Shown in pieces: positions 23,262-33,888 of a stretch of 64,000 bases of DNA. Each line of letters starts with the position of its first letter. Within the stretch, counting starts at the first letter, position 1. This stretch comes from Aedes albopictus. Its lineage: Eukaryota; Arthropoda; Insecta; Diptera; Culicidae. The stretch covers positions 329,960,129 to 330,024,128 of the forward strand of contig NC_085138.1 in NCBI RefSeq assembly GCF_035046485.1. Reading direction: 5' to 3'. Both the position numbers and the translations under genes were made by a program. The notes beneath the pieces were generated by a model, which searched no databases, was not told the DNA's origin, and worked only from the letters and a program-made list of their open reading frames with translations.

Positions 23262-24131
23262 ATTAAATAAAGAAGGGCAAATTTCCTATATAGAAAGCAG
23301 CACGTGCCAATTAAACACATGGTAACCAACATGTGTTTTATTGGCACTTACAGAGTTGTTAAATTGCCAAACTGTCAATTGCACCTTTTCAGATTTTCCC
23401 TTCTTCTAGTAATAGGCTGTTCTTTCGAGGCCTGTTTTTCGACCGCTTTTGTTTCAATCTAGCCTAATGACCATTTGGCGTAGTTATAATGTGGCCAAAT
23501 GTATTTTAGGCCTAATAAGCTACACCATTACCTCAGTTGTCATTTGAAAGGCCCTTACTGACAGCTACATCTCAAGTGTAGTTGTGCAAATCGCCCTTAA
23601 ACCAAATGAGTCATTAGGCAAAAAGTTGAAGTTGGCCTCTTATCATTTAAAGTTTTAAGGTTTAGTATCAAGAAGGCAAAGAACATATGAGAGAAACAAT
23701 AAGAGGGTATTAAGTGAGAGCTACAGATAAATTTAATACAGTATACTCTTCTTTGAATTAGTCATTCAAGTTTGGACTTTCCCATTTTTTGAAAATTTTC
23801 ATTTCAACGTTTTATTTTTGTTTTTTTTTCGCCTCTGATGTATAGGTTTCAGAGGTGTTGTCGAAGGACGGACCGACTTTTTCATTGCTTGAGCTAATAT
23901 TGACTTATCTGCTACCCACATATAGAGCTCGCAAATAGTATGGAAACTTTAAACCAAGAGTATACAGGTTATAAACTATGCAAAAAATGCATCCGCTACC
24001 ATTTTATTAGATATTATTCCTTTCTTTTATGTTTAGGCTATTCTTTTGAATGTTGTTTTTGGAATCATAGCTGCCAGAATTGTCATTGAAAATTTTCCTT
24101 CATTAAACAATGGCTGTTCATTCAAACTGTA

Positions 24132-24348
24132 AGGTACACCGGGGCAAGTTGAAACGGGTGGGGCAAGATGAAACACGAAGTTTTGAAATAGATTTCAATA
24201 CAACTTGGAAATTTTTCTTTTGCCAAAAGATTGTTTGAATCAAAAACTATGTGTTAGAGCATTCAAGCAGTTCACCATCATTGAAAAACATCATGTTAAC
24301 CCGCTGTTTCATCTTGCCCCACCCGTTTCAACTTGCCCCGGTGTACCT
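24132..24348. mobile_element. 217-bp TA MITE (aggtacaccggggcaagttg)
   Basis: TIRs are near-identical for more than 35 bp (aggtacaccggggcaagttg, then aaacgggtggggcaagatga). TA flanks the element at 24130-24131 and 24349-24350. It is nested in the Mutator-like element. A decayed relative is at 18244-18438. Confidence 0.88.
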
Positions 24349-24684
24349 TAATGATAAAACTGCTGGCATCATAACTGCTAATATTTTTTAATCTTTTCTC
24401 GGAGATTTGGAAATAAGGCTGAAAGCCCTGCTTTAATTCTTCAATGAATACCAACCAAAATGAGTCAATTATTGTGCATTTCATAAAAAGGTTGATATTT
24501 AGTGAGTCTGGGAATAGCGATAACAGTTTTCCGGGAAATGTTCCATTCCGGAAAATGGGTTTCCGGGAAATGGAACATTCCGAAAAATGGGTTTCCGGGA
24601 AATGGGTCATTCCGGGAAATGTTTTCCGGGAAATGTCTTTCCGGAAAATGATTTTCCGGGAAATGTCATAGAATCATCAAGTAC

Positions 24685-25885
24685 GCCACACTAGAATTGG
24701 AAATTTCCGTCAACTTTTCCAGGATTCCTTCAATAAATCATGAATGGATTCCTTTCAAAATTGATCCATGGCTTTCTATGGAATTACCTCCAGATTTGTA
24801 ATCATGTATATCTCCAGAAATTTCTCCGGCATGTCTTCTAAGGACAAGCCTATGAATTTCTCCCTGGATTCTTTGAGGATCTTTTGTTAATTTATTTATA
24901 TTCAAATCTTCACAGAAGCTTATTTTGGCGCTTCTACAGGTATTTCTTCAGGCATGCCTTAAGAAAAATGTCCACAGATTGCTACCGAAATACTTCCAGA
25001 AAATCCTCCAAGAATTTTATCAAAGGATTTCTCCACGAATTTTCCTAACAATTCATCAATAAATGTTTCTAAGAATCAGGATTTCCTGATGGGATTTTTC
25101 AGGTATTTTTCCAAGAAGTTCGTCAGAGAATCCTCTTGGATTTTTTTCAAGAATTGATTAGAAATTTCTTCAGTTATCTTCGAGATATTCATTGAAAAGT
25201 TCTTCCTGAGATTTCTATAGAGATTCTAGTGAAGATTTTTCCAAAAATTCCTCCAGAAATTACTCTCTCAATTATTTCTGAAATTCCTTCAGGGATTCTT
25301 CTAAATGTCTCTCCGGAATCTTTTTCAGAATTTTACAGATTTTATTCAGGAATTTCAGTAAGGAACTTCTTCAAAATATCTTCCTTAACGATTTTCGGAA
25401 ACTCCTCTACACATTTCTTGAACACTCCTAAAAATACTCCTTTGAATATTTTCCAATGATTCTTCCAAGAGTACCTTGAAAAATAACCACAGGGTTTTTT
25501 TTTTTGTAAATTGTTCATGCATGTTCGTCGGAAATAGGATATATTTCTTCACAGATTCCTGCAAAAAATGCTCCAGATAATTCTCTGGGATTTTTTAAGA
25601 AATTCTTCCAGAAATTGCACAAAAAACTGTGAGAATTCTTGAAATTAATTGCTGGCGGAATGTCTGAAGGAAACCCTAAAAAAACTCCTGGTGATATCTT
25701 TGGAGATTGCCAGATCAAATTCTTGAAAATTTTCTAGAGGAATTCTTGAAGAAAAATTACTCAAGCAATTTATAAAGTTATATCTGGAGAAATTCCTGAC
25801 TAAAAACCGGGGAGAATACCTGAAAGAACTCCGTAAGATACCGTAAAAAATCATGAGAAACATGAATTTCAAATAAGTCAACGTA
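24685..25885. repeat. Degenerate 'aattcctccagaaatt' satellite-like tract
   Basis: About 1.2 kb of imperfect 12-mer-based units such as ttccttcaggaatt, switching toward the opposite strand sense near 25600. The open frames here (e.g. 25229-25459) are by-products of periodic sequence with few stops. Confidence 0.8.
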
Positions 25886-25943
25886 TATATGTACAGATGG
25901 GTAAATTCTTGGGTAAATTATTGGTTAAATTGGGAAAAATCCA

Positions 25944-26015
25944 CGGCTCAGGTGAGATTTGAACTCACGATCCTTATTCGCTAGACAAGTGCTTTACCAA
26001 CAAAGCTAACGAGCC
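25944..26015 (-). tRNA. tRNA-like sequence, anticodon AGC (probable pseudogene)
   Basis: On the minus strand the 72 nt fold as acceptor ggctcgt/ctgagcc (one G-T, one mismatch), D stem gctt/aagc, anticodon stem cttgt/ataag with loop ctagcga, and T arm gtgag/ctcac with loop ttcaaat. The loop reads anticodon AGC (Ala). However, the alanine identity pair G3-U70 is replaced by C-G, and the D loop is short. I therefore favour a tRNA pseudogene or SINE head over a working tRNA-Ala. Confidence 0.5.
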
Positions 26016-26070
26016 AATGAATGACACGGCAACTTAGTTGTGATAAAGTAATTCCAATTTCATCGATCTA

Positions 26071-26990
26071 CAGGGGATAGACAAAATGATCGGGACAGGC
26101 AAAATTTTCACTTTCCAAAAAATGTTCAACTAGCTGTAACTTTTCGAAAAGTGCATCAAGTATTCTCAAATTTTTACTGTAAGTTCTTCAACTAGTTGTG
26201 TATCAGTGGACAAAATTTGGAAAAGATCGGACAATTCTTCACGAAGTAATAAAGATTTTTGGAAAAGGTAAAATTATCCGATAGCCAACTTTGAGCTGTT
26301 ATATCTCCGGATTCAATGAACCGAATGCAATGAAATTTTGACCATTTAAGACTTATATAATGAGCTATCAATAACCATTGACTAAACTTAATATTCTTAA
26401 CACGGAAGAAAATTATAACGATTAGATTATTTTTCTAATAAAACACAAAATTATCCAAAACATCAACATCGTTACAAAACTCAAGCTGCAAATTATAGTT
26501 CATTTAGTTTCCCTCTAATTGACTTATATATAAATGCGTTTTGAAGGAAAGTAACAACATAGCCGCCAATAAATTGAAAAAGTAATGGGATGCATATGAA
26601 AAATAGACCAATTTACTAAAAAATCGTAAAAAAATAAAATCGCTATAACTTTTTCGCTTGTTAAAAATTTCAAGTTAAGTCAAATGTTTTCCAGAGTTCA
26701 TTATATAAGTCATGAATGGTCAAAATTTCATTGCAATCGGCTCATTGAATCCGGAGATATAACAGCTCAAAGTTGGCTATCGGATAATTTTATCTTTTCC
26801 AAAAATCTTTATAACTTTGTGAAGAATTGTCCGATCTTTTCCAAATTTTGTCCACCGATACACAACTAGTTGAAGAACTTACAGTAAAAATTTGAAAATG
26901 TTTGATGCACTTTTCGAATAGTTACAGCTAGTTGAACATTTTTTGGAAAGTGAAAATTTTGCCTGTCCCGATCATTTTGTCTATCCCCTG
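26071..26990. mobile_element. 920-bp TA element with ~300-bp TIRs
   Basis: Ends caggggatagacaaaatgat and its inverse, flanked by TA at 26069-26070 and 26991-26992. The arms (26071 to about 26370, and about 26690-26990) are roughly 95% complementary by eye. The AT-rich core has no transposase. The TSD and terminus fit the Tc1/mariner superfamily. Confidence 0.9.
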
Positions 26991-27027
26991 TATATCATCT
27001 TCCCCTAAACCGCAAATATAACCATTA

Positions 27028-27725
27028 GACTGGGTCAACAAAGTCGATTTTTCGGAACAAAGCTTTTTCGATTCCTTTTAGCGTCCAAAGCAACTGTGCA
27101 AAATTTGGGAACGATTGGTTGCATCCCCGTATTCCGCATCGCGATTGAAATTTGTATGGAAACTTGTATGGGAAAACGTGCTTTTTTGCATTTTTCTCAT
27201 AACTTGAAGATTTTCGTCTAAAGCGATCTAACTAATGACGTTAAAGCATAGCCTAGGATATGCCGAAAAACTTTACCGAAGACCGGAAAGTGATCCGACA
27301 CTTGTGAAAAAAGTTATAACGTACAGATTGTCCGGTGGTGCTTAACATTTAACATGTAAAGGAATAACATCAATAATAAAATCTCAATTTTTGGCCTAAG
27401 TTACCAGGCGAATAACTTTTTTCCCAAGCGTCGGATCACTTTGCGGTCTTCGGCAAAGTTTTTCGGCATATCCTAGGCTATACTTTAACGGCATTAGTTA
27501 CATGGTACTAGACAAAAAAATTCAACTTATGAGTAAAATGCAAAAAAGTACGTTTTCCCATACTAACTTCCATACAAATTTCAATCGCAATGCGGAATAC
27601 GGGGATGCAACCAATCGCTCCCAAATTTTGCACAGTTGTTTTGGACGCTAATATAGATTGAAAAAGCTTTGTTCCGGGTTGATACGATCAAATTTAAAGT
27701 TTCTCCATACAATGTTGACCCACTC
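27028..27725. mobile_element. 698-bp TA foldback element, copy 1
   Basis: Termini gactgggtcaac / gttgacccactc lie within TA at 27026-27027 and 27726-27727. Arms of about 320 bp (gcatagcctaggatatgccg pairs with cggcatatcctaggctat) surround a short core. It is the same family as 38012-39121, which is 699 bp after removing its nested insertion. Confidence 0.88.
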
Positions 27726-27889
27726 TAATAACCATCTCTGTTGTACATATGTACGAAGAGCGAAAGCGATTTATTTATTGTGTGAAACTGTTTGCATATT
27801 GTACAGGCATCGCTTCCCCAAGTTATTTGAAATTCATAATTTACCACACGGATTGCTATTACCGAACATTTGCACTTTGAGTGAGTTAT

Positions 27890-28925
27890 GAGAAACTTTT
27901 AGAGGAACTCTCGGAGTAGTTTCGAAGAAAAATAGGTGCATAAATGTCTGGAAAAATCCATAAAAGAACAAGTCACTTGAAAGAGGTGCGCACTAATTGT
28001 AGACGAAAATGGTGGAGGAGTTCTTGAAGTAATTCCTGGATAAATTTTAGTCGGTGCAAGGATCCCTTTTGGCTTTTTCAGAGAAGTTGAGGTAAATGCA
28101 TATTCTAAATCTGCATACCAAACTGTGCCGGAATCCAAATTTTCATGAATTTCGGTGCCCAGGAACCTATTTAAAAATCAGTTTGAAGTTTGTATGGGAG
28201 CAATTTGTCGAATCACCCCTCGTCTCATTTTGTACTGGGTGGAGCTCTCAAGTAGATGCCCAGCTGTCAAAAGTTGATTTAAAAAAAAAATCTCTTTGTG
28301 ATTGATTTTAGGTATGAAAATAAACTTCAAAAAATCTGAAAAAAAAACATAGTGGCTTAGAAAAAGGTGCTTTTTTGTATAAAAACAAAAAATCAATACA
28401 TTATTCTAAATTTAAAAACCAAATTTTTTGTAGGGATGCTTGTAAAATCTCCTAGAGATACATCTGTAGGAATACTTAGAAGTATTGCTCTTCTTCTGAA
28501 GGCATAAATTCCCAAAAACCCTGAAGTACGAGCTGTAGAAAATTTTGAAGGAAATCTTGCAGAGTAAAAAAACTGGAAGAATTCATAAACGACACATTGA
28601 AGAAATTACTGAATAAATTTAATTAAAAAATGCCAATGAATAGATTCTGGAGTAACTTTTGCAGGAATTGCAGAGAGAATCTTTGGAGAGTTCCTGGAGA
28701 AATTTCAGAAAGAATTTTAGAATTCTTGAGGATTAAAAAAAAAACATCTCTAAAAAAATCTCCGAATCTCTGTAAAAAAAATCCTTGAAATGCATTTTTT
28801 TTTTTCAAAAAATCTTTAGGGGAACTTCTGAAGAAATTCCTGTTTTGAAAAATTTCCTGTAGAAATTCGTGCACTCATTTCAAAATAAATCGGTTACAAA
28901 ATGTCTTGAGAAACTCCTGTAGTAT
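27890..28925. repeat. Degenerate 'gaattcctgga' tract with an embedded dispersed repeat
   Basis: Satellite-like units flank 28090-28440, which is the inverted partner of 9170-9560 (gaatcacccctcgtctcatt etc.). The dispersed repeat seems to have inserted into the satellite. No coding sequence. Confidence 0.7.
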
Positions 28926-28931
28926 GCCCTA

Positions 28932-29204
28932 CACAGATAAAAATAATGAGAATTACACGGAATGTAAACTTCATTTTACTCATGTAAATTTCCACCTATG
29001 ATGGTTTACATGATATATCATGTAAATTTCCATTAAATGTCATGTAACAACTCTGAGTCATGCTGAATTACATGACATATAATGGAAGTTTACATGATAT
29101 TTCATGAGATTTACATGACATGTCATGTAAACTTCTGTGAAATCCCACGCTCCAATTATGTGCATTATATGTCACAGAAATTGACACTATTTCTTCGATC
29201 TGTG
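28932..29204. mobile_element. 273-bp TA MITE with catgtaaa iterons
   Basis: Ends cacagataaaaata / inverse of cacagatcgaagaaa, flanked by TA at 28930-28931 and 29205-29206. The interior is built of short inverted catgtaaatttcc / ggaagtttacatg and catgacat motifs. It inserted in the satellite tract. Confidence 0.75.
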
Positions 29205-29513
29205 TAGGAATATTCCTGGAGGAATACCTAAAAGAATCACAGGAGGAATCCCTGAAAAAATTTTGGGGTTGAGAGCAACTGACGAAAAATTGCAAGTGCC
29301 GGGGCTGGGTTCGACCCATGTTGTTATTTAAGCTTCTCGGATTCGCCGGTTTTGGCATTTAAGCGCTAGCGTCGCTTAGTGTACTAGTGCATTTCAACGA
29401 TTGACAACGCCATCAAAACAAGTTATTATGTTGGGCGCTATCCGTTGGTAGCGTTGAAGTACACTTCAATTCTTCACACACGTTTTCATCGACATCTGGT
29501 TCCGAAGTAACTA

Positions 29514-30455
29514 CACACCAAATTTTTTTCGCCGAAAATCAGCAAAGTTTTGCTGAATTTTGCCGAGCTGTAATTTCAGCAAACCGTTCAGTAAAAAAAA
29601 CTACTGAAAATTTCAGTAATTTCAGCTGTCATCGCGGTTGTCAACGGTTTACTGGATGATCAGCACAATATGCTGAAACATCAGTAAATTCGACCGCCGC
29701 GGGGTTCGGCACCGATTTGCTGAAGATTTCAGCACAAAAAGCAAAACAAAAAGGAATGTCATAATTTTTTTCATAAAATCGATCGACTAAGGGGTATATT
29801 TGTCAATTTCATTAATTTTATTCAAATAAAATCAATTTTTAACCAGTAGTGCACGTTGAAAACGCAATATATATGAATAAATTGGACGAGTCGCACACAC
29901 CGGGCGGAATTTCCTCGTAAGATTATGTCCTTCATTCAAAGTCACACAGCCAGGTAGCAGAAATAAATAAAACATCCAGGACGAGCGGAACCGCTAGACG
30001 CGTGGATCTTTTCTCCCGGACGCCTTTGAATAAGCGGTGTTTTCTTTGGAGTTCCACCTGTTGTTCATAAAAGACATTGTTGACGTTGAAGTTCTAAGTA
30101 ATTGTTAGGAATTTAAATACCTGCCTTACACTGCCAAACAGCAAAAATAATAGGAAACTGTTGCTCCGTTACACACTTCATTTCAGTGAAACATTTTTAA
30201 ATAAACTATCTTTTATCCATGTTTTATAATCAGAATGTGAAAAGCGGCGTTCACAACCTCAACAGTGTTTTCTACTTTGACAGGTGGCCGATGCAGCTGC
30301 CGGCAGACGAATTTGCTGAAAGTTCAGAAAACCGAACCAGTTTACTGAATTTCAGCAAGTAAATCCAAACTACTGATTTTTTCAGTAAAGTGTATGTTTG
30401 CTGATTGTTATTCAGCAAATCATTTTGCTGAAACTTCAAACCGAATTTTGGTGTG
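29514..30455. mobile_element. 942-bp TA element with ttcagcaaa iterons
   Basis: Ends cacaccaaa / tttggtgtg within TA at 29512-29513 and 30456-30457. Both subterminal 200-bp zones are crowded with tttgctga or tcagcaaa and tactgaa / ttcagta motifs in both orientations. The centre is unique DNA without a transposase. Confidence 0.8.
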
Positions 30456-30457
30456 TA

Positions 30458-31539
30458 TGGATTCAAAATGGGTCATTGTAATTAAAAATTTGGTAAAAGT
30501 TTATTTTCGATACCAGAACAGTGTAGGTTATAGACCTAAGTGCACCAAGCGGACAGATAGAAGAAATGTCTGGATTTCCTGGAAATCGTTTTACGGATGT
30601 TTCGGGGTCCGGCTCTGGGGTAAATTTTTGCATTTTTTTTGTGTTTTATGCAAAATACTTCTTGCCTTTTTGGAACAAATATGCGGTTTTCACGGGAACC
30701 GGTTTCGGTGATTCCGGAAGGTTCTGGGGTCCATTTTTCAAAAATCAACAAAAACCATCGTGACATATAAATCTGAATGATTTTGCTTGTAGGGATGGCA
30801 TGCTCCTCAGTGTGTGTGTGTGCAAGTGTCGTGGATTTAATATGAAAATGAACTGCACTGTGCACATTTTCTGGGCGGAATGCCATTCCTGTTTGCAAGT
30901 TCTGGTATTTAATTGTTGATGATTTGCCCATGATTATTTTGGAATCGGTATACCGATTTTCCAGAATTCAGTTCCAATTCCAAGGCTATATTTTGAAAAT
31001 GGTTGAAAGTTGTCATGCAGCTTGAATTAGATTTTTTAAACGTCATTCTGATCTGTTTTTGCGGTATCTGCAGTACTTCTTCCTGCTATTCATCCAGCGG
31101 CTCCTCCATGGCTTACTCCAGGACAGTGAAGAGAATTGTCAGACAAAAGAGGCCCAAAACAAGCAACAAAGAAGGCGCGACGATTACTCTTTATCCCTAC
31201 TGGTAACAGATAATGACATGATCTCGAACTTTTTTGTTGCAGTTAAAAAGGAAGCTGAATTTGTTGCGTACGTTTCAACTCGTGAATAATCAATTATTAC
31301 TAACCCAAAGTCGAAACTGTTTGATGATAGATCTTCAACAGAGTTGCAGTGTTTACCGACTCGAAGTTACTGTTCGAAAATCACAATGCAAGGCTTAAAA
31401 ATTTCTAAATTCGTGGTGTACGATGTTTATCCTATTATTTTCAAGTTGGGACAAACTTATGTCGCATTGGGTGGATTGTCGCAACAAATACAGGTTGCGA
31501 CATTGTCATTATTGTTGCGCGATGGTTGAATTTTGATTC
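30458..31539. other. Intron, nothing certain
   Basis: 30550-30760 has an unusual gg-rich run (ttccggaaggttctggggtc) with overlapping frames on both strands but no domain. 31000-31290 is open in two frames yet has no family resemblance or splice-bounded structure. Confidence 0.35.
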
Positions 31540-31760
31540 ACTGCTCCAGGAATAGTCTACCGATTGTTCCAGGGATATCCTGGAGGATTCATCGGAGGCG
31601 ATTTTGTAAGAACCCTTGAAAGAATTCCTAGGGTGATTCTTAGAGGAATCCCTACAATAATTCAAGGAAGAATCAAATTATAAATTTCTAGAGAAAACCC
31701 CATCAGGGAACTATTGGAGGAATCCCTATCAGGTTATTTAAAACAATACCTGGAGGAGAA
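31540..31760. repeat. Degenerate 'gaattcctgga' tract
   Basis: A short patch of the same 12-mer-based repeat as 27890-28925. Confidence 0.65.
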
Positions 31761-32849
31761 TAGGTAGTGATATTTTGGACGAAAGAACTAGAATATTGAA
31801 AACACAGTGTGGCAAATTGAGAGATAAATTTGTGAAAAAATACCACTTCTTTTGGTGGGATTCGTATCGCTAGTCCGGCGCTTAAATCAACTAAGCCACA
31901 GAACAAGTTACGATTCTGCGGAATAGAAACTCAAACTGAATTCGAAGCACCACCCTAACCTGTTCCGTCTTTCTTTTATTATGGAATCAATAATTCCTGA
32001 AGGAATCCCACACACCACGAAAAAAGCATGTAATTTTGTATCATTTAACACCGACATATGACAGCGAGCAAAGTAACATAAAATTGCGATTGACTTTATT
32101 TTTACAAGAGACCAGAAATGAAGCGCAATTGTAAAACTACTTCTCTGATGATGATTGTCTTGTAATATTACAGCAACTGAATCCGCTAGCCCGCTTGTCA
32201 ACATAACCTCACATCCACTTTTTCCCAGACTTCGACTCCCCCGGGAAGTTTTTCAGACTCATGAAAAATGAAATGATCAGGAATACTGTTTGAAAACACT
32301 TTATTTACTCTGTTTGATTCTGCTGATACAATTGGATTGCTTTTTTAAATATCGATTTTACACCTCGGCCAACTTCAAGATCCGGAATGTTGACTCGTTT
32401 TACCTTGCTGACACCACTTTTTGCATTGCCGTCATCGCGTCGCAACTGCATTTGGCGCACTCTTACTCTTTTCCTCGATTGCTTACTTCACGGTGCACAA
32501 TTCTCACTACGTACACAACTAGGTATGTAATTCACAAAATTTCAATCACCACTTTGTTATGAATGATGGCGTTTGACATTTCATCATCGCGAATCTTGCG
32601 TAGCACTGTTGTGTTATTGATCATGTAAATTTACGGCGCATCCAACTCAGAAATAAGCTTTGCGATTGAATATAGCGGGCAATTGCTTAAAAGTATGTCC
32701 AGCATGTTTCAATGGTATTCAACAAGGCCGGTTGAAACTTTTTAATCAACAAAAACACAAAAATGAGTCTTATTCATGTTTATGTCATGATTGATTATGT
32801 CGGTTGTTTCAATTGTGTCACCATTAAAATTCAGAATTTCTTAGTGTGC
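31761..32849. other. Intron, unique-looking, no gene
   Basis: Short frames only (e.g. 32290-32562), without domains or splice pairing. Confidence 0.4.
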
Positions 32850-33300
32850 AGGAAAAATCTCTGGATGCATCCCTAAAAGAATTTTGGGAAACATCATAGT
32901 AGAAATTTCTGATGAAATCCTGGGGGGAATTGCTTGAGGAATTTCTTGAGAAACTACCTCAGGAATGCCTGGAGGACTCTTAGGATTCCTTGCAGAATAT
33001 CTAGAAAAAATCCTAGGAGAATTGTAGAGATATTCTGGAGGAATCTATGGAGAAGTCCCTGAAGGGATCGCAGGAGAAATTTCTGAAGGATCCGACAAAG
33101 ATTGCCGGAATAATTACAGCAAGTATGGCAGGAGAAATCTCTAGAGGAATCTCTAGAAGAATTCTTGAGGGAGTCCTAGGAGAAATCGCTGAAAAACTAC
33201 GGGAAGGCCGTGTCTGCAGTAATCATAAATGCCTGGAGTTCCTAAAATATATTCCTTGAAGAAATATCTAAAGGAATTCAGTGAGGGTAAACAGCGAAAA
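32850..33300. repeat. Degenerate 'gaattcctgga' tract
   Basis: Units such as ggagaatt, ggaggaatct and ctgaagga recur at about 12-base spacing. It stops about 470 bp before the TM1 exon of fz. Confidence 0.7.
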
Positions 33301-33768
33301 GGAAAGGATGAAAATTGGTGTCGTGGGACGATCTCGAACACTGAAGAACTCAAGTGAGCCGTTCTAATTGGTAATACACAGATGGTTAGAAATTTCTTGG
33401 CCAATTTCGATTCGTGCGAAATTCAAGCATAGAATTGCTTGAAAAAAATTGCAAAATCGTTGCATTTTTCTTGACCTAAGTACGGAACTGAGAAAAAAAA
33501 CGTCAAATCAAACGGAGCATGCTGTCCAAAGTTTCTTGACCATTTCGGTCAAGAAAAAAGAATGTACTTTTACGATTCCGTTTGAGGTGCATACCTGGCA
33601 TAACCATAAACCTGTGTATTTTTGCATATTGGTAATGAAGGAATTCGTTTTTCTAGAAGATACATTTCACTCCACTTTCTTTTTCCCGTTGCTGTACTAC
33701 GTTAACTAACGATTATAAATTCATCTAGGCTACAGGTATCGAATTACGTTTTGGGAATCATTACTCAC
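33301..33768. other. Intron beside the TM1 exon, possible small MITE
   Basis: 33390-33580 contains tttcttgac.atttcg and related motifs facing each other. This may be a worn element, but the ends are not defined. Confidence 0.3.
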
Positions 33769-33888
33769 CGTAAAGAGACAACTGGCCACGCAAACGGCCG
33801 CCCAGGAGCCGACCCAGTACTTGAGCACGGTCCGCTCGTTCTCCGAGAAGAACATCGAATGGCACGGTGCACCGCAATCCTTGGTAAC
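33769..33888 (-). CDS. fz: Frizzled Wnt receptor, internal exon (linker end-TM1)
   Basis: A 120-bp exon of 40 codons in phase 0, VTKDCGAPCHSMFFSENERT followed by a TM1 segment ending AAVCVASCLFT. DCGAPC.xMFF, just before TM1, is a strongly conserved Frizzled juxtamembrane motif whose cysteines belong to the extracellular linker. KYWVGSWAAVC starts TM1. The acceptor is ...caacttccag (minus) and the donor gtgagt. Drosophila fz, as recalled, reads almost the same across this exon and into the next. The upstream CRD exon was sought on the minus strand from 33889 to 64000 and not recognised, so it should lie further right. Confidence 0.94.

Larger units (their letters stand above)
22400..24675. 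mobile_element. Mutator-like element with 9-bp TSD and TTTCCCGGAAA iterons
   Basis: The 2,276-bp element starts ggttctatactatttcccgg and ends with the inverse of gattctatgacatttcccgg. An exact 9-bp TSD, atcaagtac, lies at 22391-22399 and 24676-24684. Just inside each end is an array of about 12-20-bp units centred on the palindrome tttcccggaaa or ttccggaa. The left array (to about 22570) and right array (from about 24527) are in opposite orientation, so they form long composite TIRs. A 9-bp TSD with iteron-bearing TIRs fits Mutator-type elements, including the insect Phantom group. There is no transposase frame, so it is non-autonomous. It contains a nested TA MITE and a hairpin/tandem module. 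Confidence 0.75.
10932..33768 (-). other. Large fz intron (22,837 bp) filled with repeats
   Basis: Runs from donor gtgagt (33761-33768 on minus) to acceptor ctttccag (ending at 10932). Phase 0: ...CLFT joins VLTF. More than a dozen independent transposon insertions and several kilobases of degenerate repeat account for much of its length. No additional fz exon is seen inside. Confidence 0.88.
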
